The notes: generated by a model not told the origin, from the letters alone. A stretch of DNA of 34,140 bases from Bacillota bacterium (GCA_021200975.1 JAJQFT010000016.1:1-34140), one strand, 5' to 3'; positions 1-9,828 are shown, counted from the stretch's first letter. Made by a program: numbers and translations.

Positions 1-48
1 AGGAATCTTTTCTTATTTTCTCCCTACCCCAACTATTGACATAGAGCC

Positions 49-80
49 AAAAAAAATTCCCCTCCTTGGCGGAGGGGAAT
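49..80 (-). terminator. Intrinsic terminator after khpB
   Basis: On the minus strand a 10-bp stem, ATTCCCCTCC/GGAGGGGAAT with a 5-nt loop, is followed at once by a run of T. It lies just past the khpB stop and ends the rpmH-khpB transcript, so mnmE/mnmG, which often follow khpB in Firmicutes, are not in the same transcription unit. Bases 1-48 show no gene. Confidence 0.9.
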
Positions 81-88
81 CTGCCTTG

Positions 89-943
89 CTATTTTACGTA
101 TTCGATGACCACGCGGCGGTTCGGCTCAGAGCCGACGGAGTGGGTGGTGATGTTCTCCATATCCTGCAGGGCGGCGTGCACGATGTGCCGCTCGTAGGCG
201 TTCATTGGCTCGAGCGTGGTGCGGCGGCGCGCCTTTAGAACGTGCTGCGCCTTCTTGCGCGCGTAGCGGGCGAGCGTCTGTTCGCGCTTTTCGCGGTAGT
301 CCTCGGCGTCGATGCTCACGCGGATGCGGCTGTCGGCGCTGCGGTTCATGACGTAGGTGGTCAGGTGCTGCAGCGCGTCAAGCGTGTCGCCGCGGTGGCC
401 AATCAGGTAGCCGAGATCCTCGCCCGTCAGCTCCACATGGTAGCCGTTTTCGCCCTTTTCGCAGTGCGGCACGGCCTTCGCGCCCATGTGCTCCAGCAGT
501 CCCTTGAGGAAAATCTCAATCTGCTCCTCGGTGGAGCCGCTGGGGGCGGGAGTGAATTCCTTGACAATCTTTGGCGCCGGCTCGCTCTTGGGCGCGCGCT
601 CCTTCTTCGGCATCGGCGGCTTAGGCTGCTCGGCCTTGGCGGCGGGCTTAGTTTGCGGCTTCGGCTCCTCCGGCCGGGGGGCAACGTAGGCCTGCTTCGG
701 CTTGGAGCGGGAGGCGGCGCCGAGCGCGGATTTCACCTCCGCGGGCTTCTCTTCCGGCTCAGGGTCGGGAACCTCGTAGGTCACCTGAATCTTCGCGTTC
801 TGCGCGCCAAAGCCCAGAAAGCCGGTCTTGGCCTGCTGCAGCACCATCACGCTCACGCTGTCGCGCTCGAGGTTGAGGGTTTGCAGCGCGGCCTCTATGG
901 CAAGGTCAATGGTCTTGCCGGTGGATATATATGTCTTTTCCAT
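89..943 (-). CDS. khpB: RNA-binding protein KhpB (Jag/EloR family)
   Basis: This is a cytoplasmic RNA-binding protein of 284 residues. In other Firmicutes the family partners KhpA and affects cell elongation and division. Three parts are visible: an N-terminal Jag_N domain (about 1-55, with GFLGFGAQNAKI), a Lys/Pro/Glu-rich linker (about 60-135), and a C-terminal pair of a KH domain (GxxG loop GHRG at 182-185) and an R3H domain (R252xxxH256 in YERHIVH). The ATG is preceded by GGAGGAATAATCT, which overlaps the end of yidC, with only 3 bases between the genes. It is the last gene of the rpmH operon, its usual place beside the YidC insertase. The domain order and length are normal for the family. 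Confidence 0.96.
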   Translation of the reverse strand: MEKTYISTGKTIDLAIEAALQTLNLERDSVSVMVLQQAKTGFLGFGAQNAKIQVTYEVPDPEPEEKPAEVKSALGAASRSKPKQAYVAPRPEEPKPQTKPAAKAEQPKPPMPKKERAPKSEPAPKIVKEFTPAPSGSTEEQIEIFLKGLLEHMGAKAVPHCEKGENGYHVELTGEDLGYLIGHRGDTLDALQHLTTYVMNRSADSRIRVSIDAEDYREKREQTLARYARKKAQHVLKARRRTTLEPMNAYERHIVHAALQDMENITTHSVGSEPNRRVVIEYVK

Positions 944-946
944 AGA

Positions 947-2188
947 TTATTCCTCCGTGGATACCCGGCTGTAACGGCTGGGGTCATAGTTGCGCCCCCG
1001 GCAGAAGGGACGCTCTGCAATGCCGGATAGTGGAGCGTTCTCCTCGCCGCCCTCGGGCGCGATGCCCTTCTTCACGGCATATTCGCGGGCGGCTGCGGCC
1101 TTGGCCTCGCTCTGGGCGTTCTGCTGCTGCTTTTGCAGCTTTTTCCGGCTGGTGTTTTCGGTAATGCCTTCGGGATTGGCGGCGCGGCGGGCGGCGCGGA
1201 TGCGCTCCTTCTCGGCCTCGGCAGCCTCCTCCTCCATCGCGCGCGCGAGCTTCACGGCGTCCTCGGCGTCGTAGATTTTGCGGTAGTGCTTTGTCAGGTA
1301 TACGTCCTGCACAATGGAGATGATGCCCTGCGTGAACCAGTACAGGCTCAGCGCCGCGGGCACGGTGAAGCCAATCCACAGGCTCATGAGGGGCATGATC
1401 CACATCATCATTCCCATCGACTTATTGGCTTCGGATTTTTTCGCGGTTTCCTCGTCCTGCACGCCCTTTTCGTTCGTTACGACGGAGTTGTTCATCTTCT
1501 GGCTGATCCACATGGAGAAAACCTGACTGCCGGCGGAGAGGCAGGGAATCAGGAAGGCGCCGATGTGCGCCCAGTCGTAGGCGTCCCAAGAGAAGATGTT
1601 GAAGCTTGGCACAGAGCCGAGGTCAATGCTGAACAGGGTAAAGTCGACGCCCTTCAGGGTATTCTCGGCGACGGTCGGCACCGCTTCCTTGACCACCTCG
1701 ACAAATTCCGAGATATGGCGCGCGGCGACGAGCTGATGGTAGTAGGAGTTCGAGCCGAACAAATCCGGCGCGGCGGTCTGGATGGCGGTCACGATGGCGG
1801 AGGCGTTCTCCGCGCTCTCGTGAAGCATATACACCAGCGGCTGGCGAATCACGGTATACAGCGGCAGCAGAATCAGCAGCGGCACGAAGCTCCAGAGGCA
1901 GCCGCCCGTCATGGATACGCCCTCGCGCTTGTATAACTCCTGCATCGCCGCAGACTGGCGCTGGGGATCGCCGTCGTATTTTTTCTGCAGGGCCTGAATT
2001 TGCGGCTGCAGGCGGGACATTTTCATGGTGCTTTTCTTGCTCTTGGCCTGAATGGGGAAGAGCACGAGCTTCACCACCACGGCGAAAATCACGAGCGCGG
2101 CGCCATAGTTGTGCGTGAGCTGGTAGAGCCAGTCCAGCAGGTAGCCGAAGGGCACGGTGATAATGTCGGAAATGGAAAAAAGGAACAT
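947..2188 (-). CDS. yidC: Membrane protein insertase YidC/Oxa1
   Basis: YidC inserts proteins into the cytoplasmic membrane, alone or with SecYEG. The 413-residue protein starts directly with a membrane segment and has no lipobox, unlike the Bacillus SpoIIIJ/YqjG forms. Lys40 in the first core helix (FAVVVKLVLFPI) sits where the family has its functional positive charge in the hydrophilic groove. A cytoplasmic coiled hairpin with KKSTMKMSRLQPQIQALQKKY follows. The loop between the second and third core helices is long (about 120-205). The later helices include the MGMMMWIMPLMSLWIGF segment. A highly charged Gln/Ala/Lys/Glu-rich tail of about 110 residues could contact the ribosome. The ATG has an AAGGAGG site. 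The gene lies between yidD and khpB in the standard order. Confidence 0.97.
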   Translation of the reverse strand: MFLFSISDIITVPFGYLLDWLYQLTHNYGAALVIFAVVVKLVLFPIQAKSKKSTMKMSRLQPQIQALQKKYDGDPQRQSAAMQELYKREGVSMTGGCLWSFVPLLILLPLYTVIRQPLVYMLHESAENASAIVTAIQTAAPDLFGSNSYYHQLVAARHISEFVEVVKEAVPTVAENTLKGVDFTLFSIDLGSVPSFNIFSWDAYDWAHIGAFLIPCLSAGSQVFSMWISQKMNNSVVTNEKGVQDEETAKKSEANKSMGMMMWIMPLMSLWIGFTVPAALSLYWFTQGIISIVQDVYLTKHYRKIYDAEDAVKLARAMEEEAAEAEKERIRAARRAANPEGITENTSRKKLQKQQQNAQSEAKAAAAREYAVKKGIAPEGGEENAPLSGIAERPFCRGRNYDPSRYSRVSTEE

Positions 2189-2200
2189 TTCGTAGCCTCC

Positions 2201-2413
2201 TTAGGGTACGTTGTCGATGATATCCCCCTTATAGAAGGGATGGCAGCGCAAAATCCGGCGCAGGGCAAGCCTGCCGCCCTTCACCGCGCCGTATTTTTGG
2301 ATTGCTTCAAAGGCGTACTGCGAGCAGGTCGGGCGAAAGCGGCAGCAGGCGGGAAAACAGGGCGAAATATGCCGCTGGTAGAAGCGGATGAGCTTTAGAA
2401 GAAGCCTTCTCAT
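2201..2413 (-). CDS. yidD: Membrane protein insertion efficiency factor YidD
   Basis: This small protein of 70 residues belongs to the YidD family, which helps YidC-dependent membrane insertion. It shows the family signature throughout: an amphipathic N-terminal helix (LLLKLIRFYQRHISP), then FRPTCSQYAFEAIQKYG with its conserved Cys, and the RRILRCHPF block. The start overlaps the rnpA stop by 4 bases (ATGA), which implies translational coupling. The yidC start follows 12 bases after the stop. Length and order are typical. Confidence 0.96.
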   Translation of the reverse strand: MRRLLLKLIRFYQRHISPCFPACCRFRPTCSQYAFEAIQKYGAVKGGRLALRRILRCHPFYKGDIIDNVP

Positions 2414-2754
2414 CTTGCCCCATCCCCCAGTAGACCGGCCCTTGCCGCAAGCGACAGGTAGGCGTGTGTGAGCTGCTCAAAGCTTGCCCCCACCGCGCGC
2501 GAGCGCGCGACCACCACGATGTCGTAGCCCGGGCGGAAATCGGCCTCGTGCAGGCGGTAGATTTCCCGAAGGCGGCGGCGGACGCGGTTGCGCACCACGG
2601 CGTGCCCAAGCTTTTTGCCCGTGGTCAAGCCGACGCGGTTGATGCCCAGCCGGTTTTTGCGCGCGTACAGCACGAGGTAGGCATTCGCGTGGCCGGGGCT
2701 GGCGTAGAGCCGCCGGAAGATGTGGTTCAGCTTCAGGGATGTGGAATATTTCAT
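2410..2754 (-). CDS. rnpA: Ribonuclease P protein component
   Basis: RnpA is the protein subunit of RNase P, which removes 5' leaders from tRNA precursors together with the M1-type RNA (rnpB, not in this window). I chose the ATG at 2754, giving 114 residues starting MKYSTSLKLNHIFRR, because the family begins with this leader-binding region. The upstream 19 codons of the longer ORF look unlike RnpA and run through the hairpin at 2787-2807. The RNR signature is present as VRNRVRRRLREIYR. The ribosome binding site (GACGGAAGT) is weak, fitting the low RnpA level needed relative to L34. The stop overlaps the yidD start. Confidence 0.94.
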   Translation of the reverse strand: MKYSTSLKLNHIFRRLYASPGHANAYLVLYARKNRLGINRVGLTTGKKLGHAVVRNRVRRRLREIYRLHEADFRPGYDIVVVARSRAVGASFEQLTHAYLSLAARAGLLGDGAR

Positions 2755-2775
2755 ATTACTTCCGTCTTTTCCGTC

Positions 2776-2807
2776 AAAAAAAGGGAGTGGGGCGAATTTC
2801 GCCCCAC
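2776..2807 (-). terminator. Terminator-like hairpin between rpmH and rnpA
   Basis: On the minus strand a 9-bp stem, GTGGGGCGA/TCGCCCCAC with a 3-nt loop, is followed by TCCC and then seven T. It looks like a partial intrinsic terminator or attenuator that would let most transcripts end after rpmH and a fraction read into rnpA-yidD-yidC-khpB. I see no separate strong promoter between the two genes. An RNA processing site is the alternative reading. Confidence 0.65.
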
Positions 2808-2858
2808 ACATTCTCCCGTTTCGCGATGCTTTGCGCGCAGGAAGGATAGCCAGAGCAA

Positions 2859-2993
2859 TCAGGCGGTCAGTGCCTTGCGGCCCTTCGCGCGGCGGCGGGC
2901 AAGAACCTTGCGGCCGTTGGAAGTGGACATTCTCTGGCGGAAGCCATGTACCCTTGCGCGGTGGCGATTGCTGGGCTGGTAGGTCATTTTCAT
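2859..2993 (-). CDS. rpmH: 50S ribosomal protein L34
   Basis: This 44-residue, very basic protein was not in the ORF track; I found it by reading the minus strand. It begins [20 protein letters not shown] and ends with [13 protein letters not shown], the complete L34 pattern (the xTYQPSxxxRxxxHGFRxRM core is intact). It is part of the large ribosomal subunit. The start is fixed by a perfect AGGAGGTG site 8 bases upstream. It is the first gene of its operon and is preceded by a consensus-like promoter at 3091-3119. Confidence 0.98.
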   Translation of the reverse strand: MKMTYQPSNRHRARVHGFRQRMSTSNGRKVLARRRAKGRKALTA

Positions 2994-3090
2994 AGCGATT
3001 TACACCTCCTGAAAGATAATCTTATGCTCAACAGCCGGGTTGCGGCCGTAGCAACACGAATTTCCTGCCCAATACGGGTCAGTATGCACT

Positions 3091-3119
3091 ATTATAAACG
3101 AAAAAACAAGCTAGGTCAA
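3091..3119 (-). promoter_or_regulatory. Sigma-A promoter of the rpmH operon
   Basis: On the minus strand TTGACC, 17 bases, then TATAAT. The predicted transcript has an untranslated leader of roughly 90 bases before rpmH, containing only a weak GTTGC/GCAAC hairpin. No DnaA-box cluster is seen in this intergenic stretch. Confidence 0.88.
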
Positions 3120-3170
3120 CCCTTTTTCGCCTCTTTTTTGAAAAAAAGCGAATCGAAAGGCTCCCTCGCG

Positions 3171-3201
3171 GAAAAAGAGCAGCCGCGCCTCGGCTGCTCT
3201 T
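3171..3201 (-). terminator. Intrinsic terminator of the ATP synthase operon
   Basis: On the minus strand an 11-bp stem, AAGAGCAGCCG/CGGCTGCTCTT with a 5-nt loop, runs straight into TTTTTC. It begins about 5 bases after the atpC stop and separates the atp transcript from the rpmH promoter. Confidence 0.92.
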
Positions 3202-3206
3202 ACCCT

Positions 3207-5071
<1,865 letters not shown>

Positions 5072-5914
5072 TCAGCCGCTGGAGCCGGCGATGATCTCCG
5101 TGATTTCCTGCGTGATGGCGGCCTGCCGCGCCTGATTGAATTTCAGGTTCAGCTCCGAAATCATGTCCTCGGCGTTGGAGGTTGCCGCGTCCATCGCGGT
5201 GCGGCGCGCGGCCTGCTCCGCGGCGCGGCTCTCGCACAGCGCGCCGTAGAGGATGCCGCCTACATATTCCGGCACAATCGCGGCGAAAACGCTCTCGCTG
5301 TCCGGCTCGTAGAGAATGTCAGAGCCGGGCTTCCTGCCGGGCGTGTGGGTGAGCGGCAGCGCCTTCATTACGGCGGGCGTCTGCGTGAGCACGGATACGA
5401 AGCTTGTGAAGGCAATCTGCACCTCGTCGATTTCGCCCGAAAGATAGCTGCGGCACAGGAGCTTGGCGATGGAGAAGCAGTCGCCAATCGAAACGCCCTC
5501 CGCCTCGGCGTACTGCTCGGTCAGCAGCGGGTAGCCGTGCGCGCGCAGGGTGTCCACTGCCTTTTTTCCAATCGGCAGCACCGTCACCTCGCGCCCGGTC
5601 ATCTGCGCCTCCGCGAGCCGGAGAATGCTGCTGTTGTAGCCCCCGGCAAGCCCGCGGTCGCCCGCAATCACGACATAGGCCGCCCTGCTTACAGGCCGGG
5701 CGATGAGGTAGGGCGAGGAGAAGTCGGTATTCGTGTCGGCAATGTCGGCGATGGTGCTGTGCAGAATTTCAAAATAGGGGCGCGAATTGAGAATCTGCGC
5801 CTGCGCGCGGCGAAGCTTGGACGAGGCCACCATTTCCATTGCCTTCGTGATTTGCTTGGTGGATTCCATGCTGCGGATTCTCGATTTGATTTCCCGGGAG
5901 GAAACGCCTGCCAT
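5072..5914 (-). CDS. atpG: ATP synthase gamma subunit (F1)
   Basis: Gamma is the rotating shaft of F1. The 280 residues begin MAGVSSREIKSRIRSMESTK and continue into the TKAMEMVASSKLRRAQ coiled-coil helix, the N-terminal signature. The Rossmann-like middle part includes VVIAGDRGLAGGYNSSIL. The C-terminal helix (NAEDMISELNLKFNQARQAAITQEITEIIAG) completes the coiled coil. An AAGGAGGGGCG site precedes the ATG, and only 13 bases separate it from atpA. Length and motifs are ordinary. Confidence 0.97.
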   Translation of the reverse strand: MAGVSSREIKSRIRSMESTKQITKAMEMVASSKLRRAQAQILNSRPYFEILHSTIADIADTNTDFSSPYLIARPVSRAAYVVIAGDRGLAGGYNSSILRLAEAQMTGREVTVLPIGKKAVDTLRAHGYPLLTEQYAEAEGVSIGDCFSIAKLLCRSYLSGEIDEVQIAFTSFVSVLTQTPAVMKALPLTHTPGRKPGSDILYEPDSESVFAAIVPEYVGGILYGALCESRAAEQAARRTAMDAATSNAEDMISELNLKFNQARQAAITQEITEIIAGSSG

Positions 5915-5927
5915 GCTTCGCCCCTCC

Positions 5928-7439
5928 TTACTGCGCCGTGAATTCGGCGAGAAGCTCGCTCAGAGCCTGCTTCAGGCTCTCCTCGGTTTCCGGCTCGAGC
6001 CTGCCAGTGGCGCGAATTGCCTCCAGCGCCGGCGCATAGCGGTTGTCCATCCATTCGTAGAGCCGCGCCTCAAATTCGGGCACCGCCGAAACGGGCAGCG
6101 AATTGAGGTAGCCGTGCGTCACGGCGTAGAGGATGCAAACCTGATGCGCTACCTCCACGGGGGCGTTGTTGCTCTGCTTGAGCACGGCCACGATCCGCTC
6201 GCCGAGCGCGAGCCGCGCCTTGGTGTCGGCGTCGAGGTCGGAGCCGAACTGCGCGAAGCTTTGCAGCTCGCGGTACTGCGAGTAGAGCAGCTTCAGCGAG
6301 CCGGCGACCTTCTTCATCGCCTTGATCTGCGCGTCGCCGCCCACGCGGGACACGGAGATGCCGGGGTTCACCGCCGGCATTACGCCGGAGTTGAACAGCT
6401 CGGTTTCCAGAAAAATCTGCCCGTCGGTGATGGAGATTACGTTCGTCGGGATATAGGCGCTCACGTCACCCGCCTGCGTTTCGATGATGGGCAGCGCGGT
6501 CAGGCTGCCGCCGCCGAGCTCGTCGGATAGCTGCGCGGCGCGCTCGAGCAGGCGCGAATGCAGGTAGAAAACGTCGCCGGGGTAGGCCTCCCGTCCGGGC
6601 GGGCGTCGAATCAGCAGCGAAATGGCGCGGTAGGCCACTGCGTGCTTGGATAGGTCGTCGTAGATAATCAGCACGTCCTTGCCTTGGTGCATGAAGTGCT
6701 CGCCCATCGTGCAGCCCGCGTAGGGCGCGATGTATTGCATGGGCGCAAGCTCCGAGGCGGTGGCGCACACCACGGTGGTGTAGTCCATTGCGCCGTTCAG
6801 GCTCAGGTTTTCCACCAGCTGCGCCACGGTGGAGCGCTTCTGCCCGATGGCGACGTAGATGCACAGCACGTCCTTGCCCTTCTGGTTCAGGATGGTGTCG
6901 GTCGCGATGGTGGTCTTGCCGGTCTGGCGGTCGCCGATAATCAGCTCGCGCTGGCCGCGGCCGATGGGAATCATCGAGTCGATGGCCTTGATACCGGTTT
7001 GCAGCGGGCGGCTGACGTGCTTGCGCTCGATGATGCCGGGCGCGGGCATTTCGATCGCGCGGTAGGCCTCCGCCTCGATGGGGCCCTTGCCGTCGATGGG
7101 CTGCCCCAGCGCGTTCACCACGCGGCCAATCATCGCGCTGCCCACGGGCACGGATACGACCCGATTCGTGCGCTTTACGGTGTCGCCCTCCCGGATGCCC
7201 TGGTCGGTGCCGAGGATGACGACGCTCACAATGTTTTCTTCCAGGTTCTGCGCCATGCCGAAGCTGCCGTTCGGCAGCTCAACCAGCTCGCCGGCCATGC
7301 AGTTGTCCAGCCCCGATACCTTCGCGATGCCGTCACCGACCACGATTACCGTGCCGATTTCGCTCGATTCCAGCCGCGTTTCATAGTTTTTAATCTGGGC
7401 GCGAATAATTTTTGTAAGTTCTTCCGGTTTTAGTTCCAT
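5928..7439 (-). CDS. atpA: ATP synthase alpha subunit (F1)
   Basis: Alpha is the non-catalytic nucleotide-binding subunit that alternates with beta in the F1 hexamer. The 503 residues show the P-loop GDRQTGKT (169-176), the Walker B stretch [16 protein letters not shown], and [10 protein letters not shown], which carries the arginine that reaches into the beta active site. The N-terminus ([20 protein letters not shown]) is the delta-binding helix seen in this family. The gene sits between atpH (20 bases) and atpG (13 bases). No odd features were seen. Confidence 0.98.
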   Translation of the reverse strand: MELKPEELTKIIRAQIKNYETRLESSEIGTVIVVGDGIAKVSGLDNCMAGELVELPNGSFGMAQNLEENIVSVVILGTDQGIREGDTVKRTNRVVSVPVGSAMIGRVVNALGQPIDGKGPIEAEAYRAIEMPAPGIIERKHVSRPLQTGIKAIDSMIPIGRGQRELIIGDRQTGKTTIATDTILNQKGKDVLCIYVAIGQKRSTVAQLVENLSLNGAMDYTTVVCATASELAPMQYIAPYAGCTMGEHFMHQGKDVLIIYDDLSKHAVAYRAISLLIRRPPGREAYPGDVFYLHSRLLERAAQLSDELGGGSLTALPIIETQAGDVSAYIPTNVISITDGQIFLETELFNSGVMPAVNPGISVSRVGGDAQIKAMKKVAGSLKLLYSQYRELQSFAQFGSDLDADTKARLALGERIVAVLKQSNNAPVEVAHQVCILYAVTHGYLNSLPVSAVPEFEARLYEWMDNRYAPALEAIRATGRLEPETEESLKQALSELLAEFTAQ

Positions 7440-7459
7440 ATTTTACCTGCTTTCCAGTG

Positions 7460-8002
7460 TTACCCCTCGCCGGGTGCGCGGAGCGCGCCGCGGAGCTGCT
7501 CGAGCCGGCTCGCAACCGTTGCATCGAGCCGCTTGCCGTCGTAGTCGAGCCGCAGGCCGCCAATCACGCGCGCGTCGACCTTGTTGGTCAGCGCGATGCT
7601 CTGGCCGGTGAGCTCCTCGAGCCGGGCGCGCAGCGCGTCGCATTGCCCGCTCGTGAGCGGCACGGCGGAAACGACGATGACGGTAAGAATATGATGGTCG
7701 GCGTTGTACATCGCGCGGTACGTTTCGCAGCAGTCTGGATAGTACTGGGCGTGGCCATCCTCGGCCAGAATTTTCAGGAAGCTCAGGTGGAATTTGTTGA
7801 TTTTTCCGCCCAGAGCATCGTCCGCCACCTGCACGCGCTCCTCCTTGCTGAGATTGGGCGTGCTGAGCAGCCTCAGGTATTCCGGCTGGGAGCGGAAGCA
7901 TTGCTCCAGCACGTCAATTTCCTCACGAATTACATCGACAACGCCCTCGTCCTTCGCGAGGGTATACAGCGCGCCGCCATAAACTGCGCCAGTCTGCGTC
8001 AT
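7460..8002 (-). CDS. atpH: ATP synthase delta subunit (F1 stator)
   Basis: Delta (OSCP) ties the peripheral stalk to the top of F1. The 180 residues contain the usual helical N-terminal domain (GAVYGGALYTLAKDEG, then a PNLSKEERVQVADDAL segment) and a C-terminal part ending in IGGLRLDYDGKRLDATVASRLEQLR, a conserved family ending. The start overlaps the atpF stop by 4 bases (ATGA), so the two peripheral-stalk proteins are probably translationally coupled. Confidence 0.95.
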   Translation of the reverse strand: MTQTGAVYGGALYTLAKDEGVVDVIREEIDVLEQCFRSQPEYLRLLSTPNLSKEERVQVADDALGGKINKFHLSFLKILAEDGHAQYYPDCCETYRAMYNADHHILTVIVVSAVPLTSGQCDALRARLEELTGQSIALTNKVDARVIGGLRLDYDGKRLDATVASRLEQLRGALRAPGEG

Positions 8003-8502
8003 ACGTTTTCACCCAAATCTTTCAGGAATTCGTCAACCAGCCGCTGCTGGTCGGCGGCGTTCAGCTCCCGCCCAACGACCTTTTCGGCAATCGCGAGCGC
8101 GATGTCAGAGATTTCGCCCTTCGCGTCGTTTACGGCCTGCTTTTTCTCGCGGGCAATGTCCGCCGCGGCCTTGTCGCGGATGGCGCCCGCGTCGGCGTTG
8201 GCTTGGCGGAGGATCTCCTCCTCCCGCTTCTGCGCGCGCACGGTGGCCTCCTTCACGAGGCGGTCGCTGGTGGACTGCGCCTCGCTGAGCTTGCGGCGGT
8301 ATTCGTCCTGCATGGCCTCGGCGCTCTGCTTGGCCGCGTCGGCGTCCTCGTAGATGCGGTCGATTTCGGATTGCCGGTCGGCAATCAGCTTCATGACGGG
8401 GCCGAACAGGAATTTTTTGGCAACGAAAAAGATGGTCAGGGTATTGGCGAGCGTGAACAGAGCGTCCCAGAAATTGACGCCCAGAAACGATTCATATCCC
8501 AA
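7999..8502 (-). CDS. atpF: ATP synthase b subunit (Fo stator)
   Basis: The b subunit dimer forms the peripheral stalk. The 167 residues have one N-terminal membrane helix (FWDALFTLANTLTIFFVAKKFLF, about 11-33) followed by a long charged, Ala-rich coiled coil (35-145) and a C-terminal IALAIAEKVVGRELNAADQQ segment that meets delta. A single b gene is present and no b' paralogue, as in most Firmicutes. It lies between atpE (31-base gap) and atpH (overlap). Confidence 0.96.
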   Translation of the reverse strand: MGYESFLGVNFWDALFTLANTLTIFFVAKKFLFGPVMKLIADRQSEIDRIYEDADAAKQSAEAMQDEYRRKLSEAQSTSDRLVKEATVRAQKREEEILRQANADAGAIRDKAAADIAREKKQAVNDAKGEISDIALAIAEKVVGRELNAADQQRLVDEFLKDLGENV

Positions 8503-8533
8503 TTCGTCCGCCTCCTTTGCTTGCGGTTTCCGC

Positions 8534-8776
8534 TTAGCCGACGGCGAACAGAATCAGGAACGAGATGAGCAGCGAGTAGATGCCGGTGGTTTCGGTGATG
8601 CCGCAGCCAAGAATCATGTTGGTGCGCAGGGTGCTTGCGGCCTCGGGCTGGCGCGCCATGCCCTCGAGCGCCTTGCCGACGGCGTTGCCCTCGCCCAGCG
8701 CCGGGCCGATTGCGCCAAGACCCATGCACAGGCCGGCGCCGATTGCACAAGCAGCTTTGATAATTGCGGTTTCCAT
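8534..8776 (-). CDS. atpE: ATP synthase c subunit with two-carboxylate, Na+-type site
   Basis: The c subunit forms the rotor ring of Fo and binds the coupling ion. In the ORF track it is hidden at the end of a long ORF; the true start is the ATG at 8776 behind a strong GGAGGAATCT site, giving 80 residues. Helix 1 carries the Gly-rich packing motif (GAGLCMGLGAIGPALGEG), the loop is ARQPEA, and helix 2 has GITETTGIYSL. The ion-site residues are Glu29 (where Ilyobacter has Gln32), Glu62 (the essential carboxylate), Thr63 (where Ilyobacter has Ser66) and Tyr67. This Glu+Glu arrangement with a hydroxyl neighbour resembles the Na+ rotor of Fusobacterium nucleatum, so Na+ coupling is a reasonable inference rather than an observation. 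Confidence 0.97.
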   Translation of the reverse strand: METAIIKAACAIGAGLCMGLGAIGPALGEGNAVGKALEGMARQPEAASTLRTNMILGCGITETTGIYSLLISFLILFAVG

Positions 8777-8922
8777 AGTAGATTCCTCCAAAATGTTAAA
8801 ATGTATGGGTTTTTGGGAAGCCCGAAAGCAGCCGTTTGCGGCGCAGAGGCTCATGCGGGACACCGCACACGGTGGATTCCGGGTTTGCTTTGAATATCGC
8901 TCGGTAAGGAACGAGATTTTCG
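8777..8922 (-). other. Long untranslated spacer before atpE
   Basis: This 146-base spacer between atpB and atpE is by far the longest gap in the atp operon; most others are 0 to about 60 bases. It holds a small hairpin (CACCG/CGGTG with a TGTG loop) and ends in an A/T-rich stretch with a strong GGAGGAAT site. I see no ORF or promoter in it. An mRNA element raising atpE translation, needed because many c copies are made per complex, is a reasonable guess. Confidence 0.5.
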
Positions 8923-9828
8923 TCAGGATGCCGCACCTTGCAGCTCTTCCTCCGGCGGCGGGCAGGCGCCCGCGATGTATACCATGCTCAGCAGGCTGAA
9001 TACGAAGGCCTGAATAAAGCCGGAGAAGAAGTCGAAGTACAGGCTCAGCACGGCGGGAATGCCGTATTCGAGAATGGGCACGCCCGCGAGAATGCCCGTG
9101 CTCTCCAGAATGCCCACGACGCCGATTGCCGTGAGCGCGATGCCGCCAATCAGCGCGCCCATCCCGCGCCGCCGGAACCAGCGCACGAGCAGCGCGACGC
9201 CAATCGCCGCCACGGCAATTGGAACGACCACGGTCGCGGAAATCAGCCCAATCAGCGCCGAGGAGGCGAGTGCGAGCGCGGTGTAGAGGATGCTTGTGAT
9301 AACGCCGCCGCCCGCGACGTTGCCGAAGTGACGGAAGGCCATCGAAACCGGCTGCGCGATTTCGGAGATGATGTTCATCGGGGTCATCACGGCCACCGGC
9401 TCGGTGAAGCCCTTGAGCCAGCCGAGGAGGCCGCAGCGCCGGATATTGTTGTACCAGATGATCACGCTCGTCATGACGGCCCATGTCAGGGGCACGGCGA
9501 GGTCGGCCGTGGAGGAGCGCAGGAAGCCGGTAAGCCCCAATAGCGAGCCGCACAGCGAGCTGAGGAAGATGGTGCCGATGTACGGCGTCCAGCCGATGTT
9601 GTGCTCGCCCATCGTGTCGCGCACGAGATTTTGCAGCATTTCCACGCCCTTTTCGGTTAAAACCTGCAATTTTCCGGGGCGCTTTTGCAGATTTTTCCCC
9701 AGCAGCACGGAGGCTGTGCAAAGGATGAGCGTCACCACCAGCAGCGAGATCGTGGTCTGCGTTATGGGAATGCCGCCGAAAATGGGAATTTCAAAGTAGA
9801 TATATGCGCCGTTTACGCTTACTTCCAT
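8923..9828 (-). CDS. atpB: ATP synthase a subunit (Fo) with hydrophobic insertion
   Basis: Subunit a forms the ion half-channels next to the c ring. The 301 residues contain the essential arginine as Arg166 in VSMAFRHFGN and the last-helix signature FDFFSGFIQAFVFSLLSMVYIAG (265-287). In familiar bacterial a subunits roughly 40-50 residues separate these motifs; here about 100 do. The extra part (about 196-250) has two hydrophobic stretches divided by a basic turn, RWFRRRGMG, and could be an added hairpin. The frame is open throughout and the ends are normal, so it is not obviously damaged. The start ATG is 5 bases after the atpI stop. Confidence 0.94.
   Translation of the reverse strand: MEVSVNGAYIYFEIPIFGGIPITQTTISLLVVTLILCTASVLLGKNLQKRPGKLQVLTEKGVEMLQNLVRDTMGEHNIGWTPYIGTIFLSSLCGSLLGLTGFLRSSTADLAVPLTWAVMTSVIIWYNNIRRCGLLGWLKGFTEPVAVMTPMNIISEIAQPVSMAFRHFGNVAGGGVITSILYTALALASSALIGLISATVVVPIAVAAIGVALLVRWFRRRGMGALIGGIALTAIGVVGILESTGILAGVPILEYGIPAVLSLYFDFFSGFIQAFVFSLLSMVYIAGACPPPEEELQGAAS

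Noticed and set aside
2994-3206. Possible replication origin next to rpmH
   Set aside because: No TTATCCACA-like boxes, AT-rich unwinding element or dnaA gene are visible; the gap is explained by a promoter and a terminator.
8534-9721. 395-codon minus-strand ORF covering atpE and part of atpB
   Set aside because: Only the last 80 codons are real (atpE). The remainder is out of frame with atpB, has no motif, and the atpE start has its own strong ribosome site.
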